Shown here: in pieces, positions 45,114 through 56,289 of the stretch
Layout: every line of letters begins with the position of its first letter
Position numbering within the stretch: position 1 is the stretch's first letter
Assembly: GCF_035984415.1 (NCBI RefSeq)
Contig: NZ_CP130720.1
Location: 7,626,001-7,690,000 of the forward strand
From: Streptomyces sp. NBC_01296
Lineage (GTDB): Bacteria > Actinomycetota > Actinomycetes > Streptomycetales > Streptomycetaceae
DNA length: 64,000 nt
Direction of reading: 5' to 3'
Position numbers and translations under genes: made by a program
The notes under the pieces: generated by a model
What the model saw: the letters and a program-made list of their open reading frames with translations, nothing else
What the model was told of the DNA's origin: nothing
Database searches by the model: none

Positions 45114-45310
45114 CCGGGCTCCGGCCCCGTACGGCGCAGCCCGGGATGCGGCCCGTGCCCGGTTCCGAAGATGATGGTCACGACCCGGCAGCGGGCTCGT
45201 ACGCGCGCGTCGATCGGTCGATCGCATGTGCCGCCGACACCCGACGCCACCGCCGTCCCGTTCGCGGCCATGAGCGGCCTCAGCCCAACAGCGCGGGTGG
45301 AGGAGGAGTT

Positions 45311-45667
45311 GTGGCACCTCTGGCTCGGATTCCCTTGGACGGCGGGCGCGGTCTTCTGATCGAGGCCCGGGCCGGATCGGAGGCGTTGGAGGGGCCGGTG
45401 AAGGCCGGTCGCCTCAGCGACGCCATCCACGACCTGCCAAAGACGCTGCAAGAGGCTCTGGTTCCGATCACGGAGGCGGTCCGCGCCACGCTCGAGCAAC
45501 TGCGCAAAGCGCAGCCCGACGAGATCGTCGTCGGATTCGGCGTGGACCTCGCCTTCGAGGCCGGGGCGGTGATCACCAAGACCGGCGCCGGCTGCCACTT
45601 GAACGTGACGGTCGCATGGAAGGCATCCGGCGCCGCCCGGCCGGGCCCGGACGGCAGCGCGGGCTGA
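45311..45667 (+). CDS. Trypsin-co-occurring domain protein (Trypco1-like)
   Basis: A 118-residue protein with the Trypco1 pattern: an N-terminal strand (PLARIPLDGGRGLLIEA), a helix (LQEALVPITEAVRATLEQLR), and the C-terminal PDEIVVGFGVDLAFEAGAVI then AGCHLNVTVAWK. Such small proteins occur next to trypsin-like proteases in conflict systems and are thought to be adaptors. The GTG follows a strong AGGAGGAG. It precedes the protease-STAND-WD40 gene by 5 bp. Confidence 0.8.
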   Translation: MAPLARIPLDGGRGLLIEARAGSEALEGPVKAGRLSDAIHDLPKTLQEALVPITEAVRATLEQLRKAQPDEIVVGFGVDLAFEAGAVITKTGAGCHLNVTVAWKASGAARPGPDGSAG

Positions 45668-45672
45668 CCCGG

Positions 45673-48600
45673 GTGGACAGCGCTGCCGAGGGGCCGGATG
45701 CCACCGGGGGGTCGCAGAGCGACCACACGCCGGGAGCGGGACTCTCGCCCGCGGTGGCCCAGATCCTCGGCGCCGACGGGACGGTGGCCGGCGCGGGCTT
45801 CCTGGTGGCCAAGGACATCCTGGTCACCTGCGCGCACGTCGTCACCGGGGCCGGATCCGGGCCCGGCGGGAGCGTACGGCTGGTCTTCCCGCAGGCGGCC
45901 GGCGCGCCCCGGGTGGAGGGACAGGTCCTCGAGGAGCCGTGGCGGGCTCCGCAGGACGAGGACGTGGCCGTCGTCCGCCTGAGCAGGGCCCTGCCGGACG
46001 TGGAGCCGGTTGCGCTGGGCCCTGCCGCAGGCAGCGAGGGCCACAAGGTGCTCTCGTTCGGGTTCCCCGCCCAAGCCCCGCCGGGCGGGCACTGGGGCTA
46101 CGGCGTGGCCGGCCCCTTGCTGGCGGCCGTCGAGGGCAGGAGCGAGCGCCTCCAGCTGACCGACGCCAACGACCTGACCACCGGGTTCAGCGGCGGGCCG
46201 ATCCTCGACACCAAGACCGGCCTGGTCATCGGCATGCTCACCGAGATCACCGCCCCGGACGTGCACGAGCGGGGGCTGGGCATCGCCTACGTCACCCCCG
46301 TACGGGTCCTGCGCGGGGTCTGGCCCGATCTGGTGGAGCAGGACAGGTGCCCCTACCAGGGGCTGGAGCCGTTCAGCGCAGAGCAGGCCCGCTGGTTCGA
46401 GGGCCGGAAGGACGCCGTACGCCAGGTCATCGCGAGCCTCGCCCGGCACCGGCGGGTGACCCTGCTGCTCGGGCCCTCCGGTTCGGGCAAGTCCTCCTTG
46501 GTCGAAGCCGGCGTCCTGCCCGTGCTGGCCGACGGCGGACTGCCCGGCAGCGACCACTGGCTGCACGTCATCGCCCGGCCGCGGCAGAACCTGCTGCTCG
46601 AAATCGAGCGCGCCGGGCTGCCGGGGGCCGCCACCGCGGGGGTCGCCGCAGCCGTCACCCGCAGGCTCGAGGCCGAACCCGTCCACGAGCGCGTCGTCCT
46701 GGTCATCGACCAGTTCGAGGAACTGCTCGCCCCGTCCGGCAACGGCAGGCAGCACGCACACCGCCAGGCCGCGACGGACCAGATCGCCGAAGCGGTGAAG
46801 TCGCAGGCCGAGCTCAGCGTGATCCTGGTCATGCGCGACGACTTCTACCCCCAGCTGGCGGCCCTGGCCCGGATCGTGGAGGCGGCGATGCCGGGGCTCC
46901 TCAACGTACCGAGTGCGCTGAGCCAGGAAGACCTGCACGACATCATCACCAAGCCCGCCGAGGACCTGGGAGCCCATTTCGAGCACGGGCTGCCCGAGGA
47001 GATCATCAGCGACGTCCTGGACATCGCGCCCGAGGGCGCTGCGACCCGCGAGGCACCCGTCACCGCGCTGCCCCTACTGGAGCTGACGCTCAGCCAGCTC
47101 TGGCAGAGGCGCCGGGACGGATACCTCACGCACGAGGCGTACCGGCGCATCGGCGGAGTCAGGGGCAGCATGACCACGTGGTGCGAGACGGCCCTCAACC
47201 GGCTGCCCCCCGACCACCGGCTCATCGCGCAGCGGATCCTGACCTCCCTGGTGCGGCCGGCCGACCCCGCCCACCACATTCCCGCCATCCGCGCGCAGGT
47301 CCCCTTGCACGAACTGCGCGACCTGGCAGCCGACCCCCACGCCGGCCCCGACGCCGGCGAGGCCTTCGACGAGGTGCTGGACGCCCTCACCGGCTACCGC
47401 ATCATCACCACGCACACGCCCCGCACTCCCGGCGGCGCCGACACACCTGCCGGCCCGCCGGTCGCCGAGCTGATCCACGACGCGCTCATCCAGGACTGGG
47501 GCACGCTGCGCGAGTGGGTCAGCCAGGACCACCGCTTCCAGGATTGGCTCGAGGGCACCCGCGAACGGCAGGAACGCTGGAAGAAGAGGAGCGATCCGGG
47601 GGACCTGCTCGGGGGAACAGCGCTCGCCGAAGGCCTGGAGTGGCAGCAGCAACGCCGTCTGCCGCGCGACATCTGGGACTTCCTCATGGCGAGCCAGCAG
47701 CGCCAGCTGGCCGTCATCCGGCGCAGCAAGATCACCATCGTGGTCCTCACCGCCCTGCTCGTCATGGCGCTCGTCGCCGTGGGCGTAGCCGTCCAGGAGT
47801 GGCGGGCGGCCGAGGTCCAACGCCGTACGGCCCTCTCCCGCGAGCTGGCCGCCCAGTCCGGCACGCTCATCACCGACAACCCCGACCTTGCCGCGCTGCT
47901 GGCCGTCAAGGCGTACCGCGCGAGGCGGACCCTCGAATCGATCAAGAGTCTGGACGTTGCCGCCGCCCTCCCGTTGCGGCGGCGCTTGTCCGACCACACG
48001 GGACCGGTGTGGTCGGTGGCGTTCAGCCCCGACGGGCACACACTCGCCACCGGCAGTACCGACAGGACGGTGCGGTTGTGGGATGTGGACGCGGGCACGA
48101 GCCGCCCCCCGCTGTCCGGCCACCGCGGCGTGGTGCGTTCGGTGGCGTTCAGCGCGGACGGTCGCACGCTCGCCACCGGCAGTGGCGACAGGACGGTGCG
48201 GTTGTGGGATGCGCAGACCGGTGCGCTGCGCAGAACGCTGTCCGGCCATACCGGCGCGGTGCGGTCGGTGGCGTTCGGCCGGGACGGCTCGCTCGCCAGC
48301 GGCGGTGAGGACGGGACGGTGCGGTTGTGGGACATGGCCACCGGTACGGCGCGTACGCTGCGCGGCCACACCGGACCGGTGGTCTCGGTCGCGTTCGGCC
48401 GGGACGGCACGCTCGCCAGCGGCGGTGAGGACGGCATGGTGCGGTTGTGGGACGTGGGCGCCGGTACGGCGCGTACGCTGTCCGGCCACACCGGACCGGT
48501 GGAGTCGGTGGCGTTCAGCCCCGACGGGCGCACTCTCGCGACGGGCAGCCTCGACGGCTCGCTGCGGTTCTGGGACGTGCGTGCAGGCACGAGCCGCCCC

Positions 48601-49803
48601 CCGCTGTCCGGCCACGGCGACGGCGTGTGGTCGGTGGCGTTCAGCCCGGACGGGCGCACTCTCGCCACGGGCAACTCCGACCGCACGGTGCGGTTGTGGG
48701 ACGTGCGAACAGGCGCGAGCCGCCCCCCGCTGCTCGGCCACGGCGACGGGGTGTGGTCGGTGGCGTTCAGCGCGGACGGCACGCTCGCGAGCGGCGGTGA
48801 CGACAAGACGGTGCGCCTGTGGGACACGGACACGGACATGAGCCGCCCCCCGCTGTCCGGTCATACCGGTCCGGTGTGGTCGGTCGCGTTCAGTCCGGAC
48901 GGGAGCGAGCTCGCGACCGGCAGCGAAGACAAGACCGTGCGGTTGTGGGACGGGAAGTCCGGCAGCCTCCTCAGAACGCTGCCGGGCCTCGGCGCGCCGG
49001 TGCGGGCGGTGGCGTTCGGCCCGGACGGGCGCACCCTCGCCAGTGGCGGTGACGACAGGGCGGTGCGGTTGTGGGACCTGGACTCCGGCACGGCCCGCGC
49101 GCTGTCGGGCCATACCGGCGCGGTGCGCTCGGTGGCGTTCAGCAGGGACGGCACGCTCGCGAGCGGCAGTGACGACAAGACGGTGCGGTTGTGGGACGGG
49201 GAGTCCGGCAAGCTCCTCAGAACGCTGTCCGTCCGCACCGGCAAGCCGGTGCGCTCGGTGGCGTTCCGCCCCGACGGGCACATCGTTGCCACCGGCAGCA
49301 CCGACGGCTCGGTGCGGTTGTGGGATGCGCAGACCGGCAAGCTCCTCAGGACGTTGTCCGGCCACACCGACGAGGTGGGCTCGGTGGCGTTCAGCCCCGA
49401 TGGCCGCACCCTGGCCACGGGCAGCCTCGACGGCACCGTGAAGTTGTGGGACGGGAACACCGGCGGGCATCTCGGCACCCTGCCGCGCTCCACGTACCCG
49501 GTGCATGCGGTGGCGTTCAGCAAGGACGGGCAAACGCTCGCCACCGGCGGCGACGACTCGGACGTGTGGTTGTGGCACGTGGCCACGCGCAAGGTCCGCA
49601 GCAGGCTGTCCGGCCACACCGCCGTGGTGGGCTCGGTGATGTTCAGCTCCGGCACCCTCGCCAGTGGCAGCAAGGACGGAACGGTGCGGTTGTGGGTCGT
49701 CCGCGATCCCGACGCGTCGATCGAGGAGATCTGCCGGTCCGTCAACCGGGTCCTCACCGAAGACGAGCGCAAGTCGGTCGGCAGCGTGTGCCCGACCCGC
49801 TGA
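45673..49803 (+). CDS. Trypsin-nSTAND1-TM-WD40 conflict protein
   Basis: A 1376-residue (from GTG 45673) multidomain protein. Residues 25-215 are a trypsin-like protease with the triad His55 (TCAHVV), Asp97 (DEDVAVVRL) and Ser173 (GFSGGP). Next is an nSTAND1 NTPase: PYQGLEPFSAEQARWFEGR, P-loop GPSGSGKS at 267-274 and Walker B LVIDQFEELL near 343-352. A membrane helix (ITIVVLTALLVMALVAVGVA) at about 688-708 is followed by 14 WD40 repeats. An ATG at 45616 would extend the N-terminus over the Trypco1 gene. The design is a sensor (propellers), switch (NTPase) and effector (protease) as in antiphage STAND systems; whether it is active here is unknown. Confidence 0.88.
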   Translation: MDSAAEGPDATGGSQSDHTPGAGLSPAVAQILGADGTVAGAGFLVAKDILVTCAHVVTGAGSGPGGSVRLVFPQAAGAPRVEGQVLEEPWRAPQDEDVAVVRLSRALPDVEPVALGPAAGSEGHKVLSFGFPAQAPPGGHWGYGVAGPLLAAVEGRSERLQLTDANDLTTGFSGGPILDTKTGLVIGMLTEITAPDVHERGLGIAYVTPVRVLRGVWPDLVEQDRCPYQGLEPFSAEQARWFEGRKDAVRQVIASLARHRRVTLLLGPSGSGKSSLVEAGVLPVLADGGLPGSDHWLHVIARPRQNLLLEIERAGLPGAATAGVAAAVTRRLEAEPVHERVVLVIDQFEELLAPSGNGRQHAHRQAATDQIAEAVKSQAELSVILVMRDDFYPQLAALARIVEAAMPGLLNVPSALSQEDLHDIITKPAEDLGAHFEHGLPEEIISDVLDIAPEGAATREAPVTALPLLELTLSQLWQRRRDGYLTHEAYRRIGGVRGSMTTWCETALNRLPPDHRLIAQRILTSLVRPADPAHHIPAIRAQVPLHELRDLAADPHAGPDAGEAFDEVLDALTGYRIITTHTPRTPGGADTPAGPPVAELIHDALIQDWGTLREWVSQDHRFQDWLEGTRERQERWKKRSDPGDLLGGTALAEGLEWQQQRRLPRDIWDFLMASQQRQLAVIRRSKITIVVLTALLVMALVAVGVAVQEWRAAEVQRRTALSRELAAQSGTLITDNPDLAALLAVKAYRARRTLESIKSLDVAAALPLRRRLSDHTGPVWSVAFSPDGHTLATGSTDRTVRLWDVDAGTSRPPLSGHRGVVRSVAFSADGRTLATGSGDRTVRLWDAQTGALRRTLSGHTGAVRSVAFGRDGSLASGGEDGTVRLWDMATGTARTLRGHTGPVVSVAFGRDGTLASGGEDGMVRLWDVGAGTARTLSGHTGPVESVAFSPDGRTLATGSLDGSLRFWDVRAGTSRPPLSGHGDGVWSVAFSPDGRTLATGNSDRTVRLWDVRTGASRPPLLGHGDGVWSVAFSADGTLASGGDDKTVRLWDTDTDMSRPPLSGHTGPVWSVAFSPDGSELATGSEDKTVRLWDGKSGSLLRTLPGLGAPVRAVAFGPDGRTLASGGDDRAVRLWDLDSGTARALSGHTGAVRSVAFSRDGTLASGSDDKTVRLWDGESGKLLRTLSVRTGKPVRSVAFRPDGHIVATGSTDGSVRLWDAQTGKLLRTLSGHTDEVGSVAFSPDGRTLATGSLDGTVKLWDGNTGGHLGTLPRSTYPVHAVAFSKDGQTLATGGDDSDVWLWHVATRKVRSRLSGHTAVVGSVMFSSGTLASGSKDGTVRLWVVRDPDASIEEICRSVNRVLTEDERKSVGSVCPTR
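47986..49710 (+). repeat. 14 tandem WD40 blade repeats
   Basis: Fourteen units of about 120 bp, each reading like LSGHTGPVWSVAFSPDG ... LATGS.D.TVRLWD. Fourteen blades equal two seven-blade propellers. The units share long identical stretches (for example gtgcggttgtgggac recurs in most), so homogenisation or recent duplication is likely. Confidence 0.85.
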
Positions 49804-50374
49804 GGCCGCGCCGCGGCGCACAGGACCTCGAGCGAACGCAGCCCTGCACGGCCTGACCCGTGACCCGGGACAGGCAGTGCTGCGCTGTGGACAGGAGTAT
49901 CGCCCGAGTTCGGGCTGACATGTTCGGCTTTGCCCCATCCCCGCTCTGCGGCTGCTGCCGGAGGCCGCCTCGAGGTGTGGTCGGCCCGCGCCGTACGGGC
50001 ACCCCCGCGGGAGGGTCCTGAGGGGCGGGAGATAGGGTCCCCGGGAGGTGTAGGGGGGCGTCAGGGGGGTGGACAAGGGTTTTCCCGGTATCGGGTTCAT
50101 CCTCGCGTTGCCTACTGTCTGCCCACCGGCGATCTCTCCCACCCCGAACGGACCCCGCGCCAACCCCACATGGTGTGAAGCCGTACGGCCGGGGAGATCG
50201 CCCGCACCGCCGTTGCCCCTGCCCCGCCGAAGCGGCCGGGGCAACGCGGCGAGCAGCGGTGGCCGGGACGGGCGTGACCAACCCGTCCCCGGCCCCGTAG
50301 CCGCCGGTTCACCTCCCACACAGCTCCAACCGCCCGCTCCGGCTTGCCCGGAAACGGCCCGCGAAGGGAACACC
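49804..50374. other. Gene-free 571-bp region upstream of the subtilase gene
   Basis: No convincing gene. Between about 50040 and 50080 the plus strand has several G-runs (two of six G) that could form a quadruplex. A TACTGT box at 50113-50118 may be a -10 of the subtilase promoter, but no good -35 is seen. Confidence 0.45.
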
Positions 50375-52198
<1,824 letters not shown>

Positions 52199-52226
52199 AA
52201 GCCCGATAGTACGGACCTTTGAGCCC

Positions 52227-52263
52227 GCGGACCTGCTGATACACCTCGTATCGGCAGGTCCGC
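52227..52263 (+). terminator. Terminator after the subtilase gene
   Basis: 16-bp arms (52227-52242 and 52248-52263) pair completely apart from one G-U, with a 5-nt loop, 29 bp after the stop. Strong intrinsic terminator. Confidence 0.8.
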
Positions 52264-52386
52264 AGCCGTTTCCTGACAGCTGACTGAATTCTGCGTCACA
52301 ATCCGTGTCCACCCGGCATCCGACCTCGTATTGTCGCCTCTCACAGGAGAGGCACAGAGTGGGGACCGAGAGGCTGGTGGCTGTGC

Positions 52387-55158
52387 GTGGTGGCGGCGAC
52401 GGGGAACGCTGACACGACCGTCGGACACGGTGAACTGATCAAGGCGGTCGAACGCGCGCTGACCGCGCACGGGCGGGCGCTCCTCACCGGACCCGCCGGC
52501 GCGGGCAAGACCGAGGTGGCGGGCGCCGTCGCGGCCGCGGCCGCGACCCGCCACGAGACCGTGCTCCGCCTCGCCCCCGAGGCCGCCGACCAGTGGATAC
52601 CGGAGGCCTCCGCCGCAGCCCTCCTCGCCTCCGTCCCGTGCGCCGCGCTCGAACGGCTCTCCGGACCCCAGCGCACCGCCATCGCCCTCCTGCGCCGCGA
52701 GGCCGACGCACCCCGGGCCGGCCGCGACCACGTCGCGCTGCGCCTCGCCGTCGTCGAGGTGCTCCGCACCCTCGCCGCCCGCACCCCCGTCCTGCTCGTC
52801 CTCGACAACGCCCAGTGGCTGGACGCGGAAAGCACCGATCTGCTCCGCTTCGCCCTGCGCCTGACCCCGCCCCGCGTACGGGTCCTCGTGGCCGAGTGCG
52901 TCCAGGGCGGCGCCCCCGTCGGCGGCCCCCTGTGCGGCCCCGGCACCCCCGAGATCCGGGTCCCCCCGCTCGGCGCCGACGAGGTGGCCGAACTCCTCGC
53001 CCGCCACGGCCTGCCCGCCCGGCTCGCCGGCCGCATCCACCAGGCCAGCGGCGGAAACCCCCGCCTCGCCCTCGCCCTCGGCCACTCCCTCGCCGAGGCC
53101 GCCGAGGCCCGCGACGCCAGCGCCCACCACGCCGACCCCCTGCCCCTGTCCGGCCAGGCCCGCGAGGTCGCCCGCCGGCTCCTCGCCGGAGCCCCGGCCC
53201 GCGCCCGCCGCACCCTGCTGCTCGCCGCCCTCGCGGCCCGCCCGACGACCGCCCTGCTGCGCCGGGCCGGCCGGCCCGACGCCGAGGCCGAGCTCGCCGA
53301 GGCGGAACGGGCCGCGCTGGTCTGCGTGGGGGAGGACGGCGCGGTCGCGTTCACCGCAGGCGCCCTGCCGATGGCCCTGGCCGCCGACGCCGGCTGGCCC
53401 GAACGCGCCGCCGGACACGCCGCTCTCGCCGCCGCCGTCGACGACCCCGTCCAGGCCGTACGGCACCGGGCGCTGGCCGTGGACACCCCCGACGAATGGC
53501 TCGCCGCCGAGATCACCGAGGCCGCCGCGGCCTGCCGGAGACGAGGCAAGCGCGCCCTGGCCGCCGAACTCGGCCTGCTCGCGGCCGAACGTACGCCGAC
53601 CAACCGGCCCGGGGACGAACTGGCCCGCCTCGTCGCCGCCGCCGAGGACGCCGGCTGGGCCGGCCGCGCCGATCTCGCACGCCGCGCCACCCGCGCCGTA
53701 CTGGCCCGCGACGCCTCGCCCGCCGACCGGGTACGCGCCCGCCTCGCCGTGATCGACGCCGCGGGGCAGGCCCTCGCCGCCCTCGACGAGACCTTCGCGT
53801 ACGCCATGGACGACGCCGCGGGCGACCCCGCCCTCCAGGCGGCCGTGCAGCTGCGGATCGCCACGAAGTACAACCTCAGCGACGGCGACCCCGTCCGCTC
53901 CCGCGACGCCGCGGCCGAGGCCGGCCGCCTCGCCGCCCGCGGCGGCGACCAGGTCGCCGAGGCCATGGCGCTGACCGTACGGGCCCGCATGGGCCGCATC
54001 CTCGGGGACCCGGACGCCGAGGACATCCTGGCCGAGGCCCTGGCCCTGCCCGCCCCCGAGGTGCCGCTCGGCATGCGCAACGCGCCGCAGTACCTCGCCG
54101 TCCGCCACGCCCTCTTCGACGACCGCCTCGCCGACGCCCGGCGCCAGCTGCTCGTCCTGCTGCCCGCCGTCCGGCGCACCGGATCCGCGGAGGACGTCTT
54201 CGAGGTGCTGCGCAGCCTCACCGAGGTCGAACTGCGGCGCGGCCGGTGCACGATCGCGTCCGCGCACGCCCGCCGCGCCCTGGACCTGACCATCGAGGCG
54301 GGCCTCTCGCCGGGCCCCGCCTGGTACGCCGCCGCGATGGCCGAGGCCATGGGCGGCAGCTTCGCGCGCGCCGCCGGATACGCCCGGCGCGGCATCCAGG
54401 CCTCCGAGGAGGAGCACGACCAGGTGTTCCTCTCGCGCAGCCTGTACGCACTCGGCCTGACCGAGCTGGCGACGGGGGAGGCCGCGAAGGCCGTGGCCAC
54501 CCTGCGCCGGGTGGCCGGACTGGAGGCGGCCCAGCAGGTCGTCGACCCCTCGATCCTGCGCTGGCACGGAGAGCTGGCCGAGGCCCTGGTGGCCGCGGAC
54601 GCGCCCGACGAGGCCGCGGAACTGCTCGGCGCCGTCCGTACGGTCGCCCTCGGTCTGGGGCGCACCACGGTGGTGGCCGCACTCGACCGGGCCCGCGGGC
54701 TGTGCCTGTCCGCACACGGCGACGCCGAGGCCGCCGTGCACCTGCTGCAGGCCACGGCCGACCGGTTCGGCGCGCTCCAGCTCCCGGTGGAGCGCGGCCG
54801 TACGCTGCTCGCCCTGGCCCGGGTGGAACGGCGCCGCCGCAGGCGCGCCCCGGCCCGCGCCGCGTTGCGGGCGGCGGCCGAGGTGTTCGCCGCGGCCGGC
54901 GCGAAGCCCTGGGCGGAACTCGCCGCCGAGCACCGGGAACCGGCGCCCGGCGGGGGCGGTACGGCCATGGCCCTGGCCGCCCTGACGGAGGCGGAGACCC
55001 GGCTCGCCCTGCTCGTCGCCGAGGGCGCCAGCAACCAGGAGGCGGCCGCGAAGCTCTTCGTCAGCGTCAAGACGGTCGAGGCCCGGCTGACCCGGATCTA
55101 CCAGAAGCTCGACGTACGCTCCCGAGCCCAGCTGGCCACCGCCCTGCGCACCCGCTGA
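52387..55158 (+). CDS. LAL-type LuxR regulator with AAA domain
   Basis: A 923-residue large ATP-binding LuxR regulator. The N-terminus has P-loop GPAGAGKT at 35-42 and Walker B VLLVLDNAQWLD near 138; a long TPR-like helical middle follows; the last 60 residues are a LuxR HTH (LTEAETRLALLVAEGASNQE, FVSVKTVEARLTRIYQKLDV). Such proteins activate antibiotic or catabolic genes. GTG 52387 or 52390 may start it. Convergent with the chitinase. Confidence 0.9.
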   Translation: MVAATGNADTTVGHGELIKAVERALTAHGRALLTGPAGAGKTEVAGAVAAAAATRHETVLRLAPEAADQWIPEASAAALLASVPCAALERLSGPQRTAIALLRREADAPRAGRDHVALRLAVVEVLRTLAARTPVLLVLDNAQWLDAESTDLLRFALRLTPPRVRVLVAECVQGGAPVGGPLCGPGTPEIRVPPLGADEVAELLARHGLPARLAGRIHQASGGNPRLALALGHSLAEAAEARDASAHHADPLPLSGQAREVARRLLAGAPARARRTLLLAALAARPTTALLRRAGRPDAEAELAEAERAALVCVGEDGAVAFTAGALPMALAADAGWPERAAGHAALAAAVDDPVQAVRHRALAVDTPDEWLAAEITEAAAACRRRGKRALAAELGLLAAERTPTNRPGDELARLVAAAEDAGWAGRADLARRATRAVLARDASPADRVRARLAVIDAAGQALAALDETFAYAMDDAAGDPALQAAVQLRIATKYNLSDGDPVRSRDAAAEAGRLAARGGDQVAEAMALTVRARMGRILGDPDAEDILAEALALPAPEVPLGMRNAPQYLAVRHALFDDRLADARRQLLVLLPAVRRTGSAEDVFEVLRSLTEVELRRGRCTIASAHARRALDLTIEAGLSPGPAWYAAAMAEAMGGSFARAAGYARRGIQASEEEHDQVFLSRSLYALGLTELATGEAAKAVATLRRVAGLEAAQQVVDPSILRWHGELAEALVAADAPDEAAELLGAVRTVALGLGRTTVVAALDRARGLCLSAHGDAEAAVHLLQATADRFGALQLPVERGRTLLALARVERRRRRRAPARAALRAAAEVFAAAGAKPWAELAAEHREPAPGGGGTAMALAALTEAETRLALLVAEGASNQEAAAKLFVSVKTVEARLTRIYQKLDVRSRAQLATALRTR

Positions 55159-55175
55159 GGGGCGCAGGGCGGTGG
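55136..55175. terminator. Hairpin spanning the LuxR stop
   Basis: Perfect 14-bp arms (55136-55149, 55162-55175) around a 12-nt loop that holds the LuxR-gene stop codon (55156-55158). It lies just before the convergent chitinase stop (55185) and can serve both genes. Confidence 0.7.
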
Positions 55176-55184
55176 CCCGACGAG

Positions 55185-56102
55185 TCAGCAGCCGAGGTTG
55201 TTGCCCGGCGTCACGCCCAGGATCTGCGTGAAGCTCTGGTACGCGTTGATCCGGCTCTGGACCTGGGCGGGGTTGCCGCCGTTGCACTCGAGGGAGCCGT
55301 TGATGGAGCGGATCGTCTCGCCGAAGCCGGCTCCGCCCACCATGGCGGCGTGGGCGGTCATCGTGCCCGGGCCGTTCTGGGTGTTCCAGTACCACAAGGC
55401 CGTCTTCATGGCGACGGCCGGATCCTGCTCCACGAGGTAGGGGTTGGCGAGCAGGTTGATGCCGAGCGCGTCGCCGGCCGCCTTGTAGTTGAAGTTCCAG
55501 CTGAGCTGGATCGGTCCGCGGCCGTAGTAGGCGGCCTGTCCGGCGGGACAGCCGTAGGGCTGGCTCGCGTCGCAGTAGTGGGGGTAGTTGGCGGTGTTCT
55601 GCTCGACGATGTACACCAGCCCGCCCGTCTCGTGCGAGACGTTCGCCAGGAAGGCGGCCGCCTCGCGCCGCTTGACGGTGTCGTCACCGGTGTTGGCGAA
55701 GGCGGGGTACGCCGACAGGGCCGAGACGAGGCCGTTGTACGTGTAGAAGGAATTCCGGTTCGGGAACATCTGGTTGAACTGGGCCTCGGAGACGACGAAT
55801 CCGGACGGGTTGCCGGGGTTCGGGTCCTGGCCGCCGCCACCGCCGCAGGTGCCGAGGTCGGACCAGACGCCCCACTGTCCGGTGGTGCCGGGCGTCTCGC
55901 CCTGGGTCCACCACTTGGCCTGCCAGTTGTGCCCGCTGTAGGAGGCGCCCATGCCGTTGGTGTAGACGGCGGACGAGGCCCACGGGGTGACGCAGGCCGC
56001 GGCCGCGGAGGCGGAGGAGGTGGGGAGGACGACCGCGAGGCCGGCGGTGGCGGCAGCGGCTGCGGCCAGGGCGAGGGCGCGGCGGCGAAGCGCACGTATC
56101 AC
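55185..56102 (-). CDS. GH19 chitinase with N-terminal chitin-binding domain
   Basis: A 305-residue secreted chitinase. Signal peptide 1-35; a CBM5/12-type chitin-binding domain (about 37-86: WASSAVYTNGMGASYSGHNW); a Gly/Pro linker; GH19 catalytic domain with the acid Glu158 (VSHETGG) and base Glu167 (VEQNT), 9 residues apart as in streptomycete family 19 enzymes. Other family motifs are AAYYGRGPIQLSWNFNY and GGAGFGETIRSIN. Tandem DasR-type sites precede it. Confidence 0.93.
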   Translation of the reverse strand: MIRALRRRALALAAAAAATAGLAVVLPTSSASAAAACVTPWASSAVYTNGMGASYSGHNWQAKWWTQGETPGTTGQWGVWSDLGTCGGGGGQDPNPGNPSGFVVSEAQFNQMFPNRNSFYTYNGLVSALSAYPAFANTGDDTVKRREAAAFLANVSHETGGLVYIVEQNTANYPHYCDASQPYGCPAGQAAYYGRGPIQLSWNFNYKAAGDALGINLLANPYLVEQDPAVAMKTALWYWNTQNGPGTMTAHAAMVGGAGFGETIRSINGSLECNGGNPAQVQSRINAYQSFTQILGVTPGNNLGC

Positions 56103-56161
56103 GTAACTGCTCCTTCAGTGGGGGGAGTTGCCGTGGGGGGCAAGTACCGCCACTGAAGCGA

Positions 56162-56193
56162 ACTGGTCTGGACCTGTCAAGGTCTAGACCAGC
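56162..56193. promoter_or_regulatory. Tandem DasR-responsive elements (dre)
   Basis: Two adjoining 16-mers: ACTGGTCTGGACCTGT (56162-56177), matching the dre consensus ACTGGTCTAGACCAGT at 14 of 16, and CAAGGTCTAGACCAGC (56178-56193), at 12 of 16. They form the direct repeat known before streptomycete chitinase genes. DasR releases on glucosamine-6-phosphate, inducing chitinase. Site 1 is 60 bp upstream of the start. Confidence 0.85.
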
Positions 56194-56289
56194 TTTTATC
56201 GCTTTCGGGCAAACGGGCAGCGCCGGGCAAACGGGCAGGGCCCGTACGCGCCATCGCGCGCACGGGCCCTGCCGGTCGTCGAGGGGCGA

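Noticed and set aside
45220-45240. Repeat of gatcg units as an operator for the Trypco1 operon
   Set aside because: Short and not symmetric enough to separate from background.
50040-50080. G-runs as a functional quadruplex
   Set aside because: In such GC-rich DNA, G-runs are frequent by chance; no positional evidence links them to the promoter.
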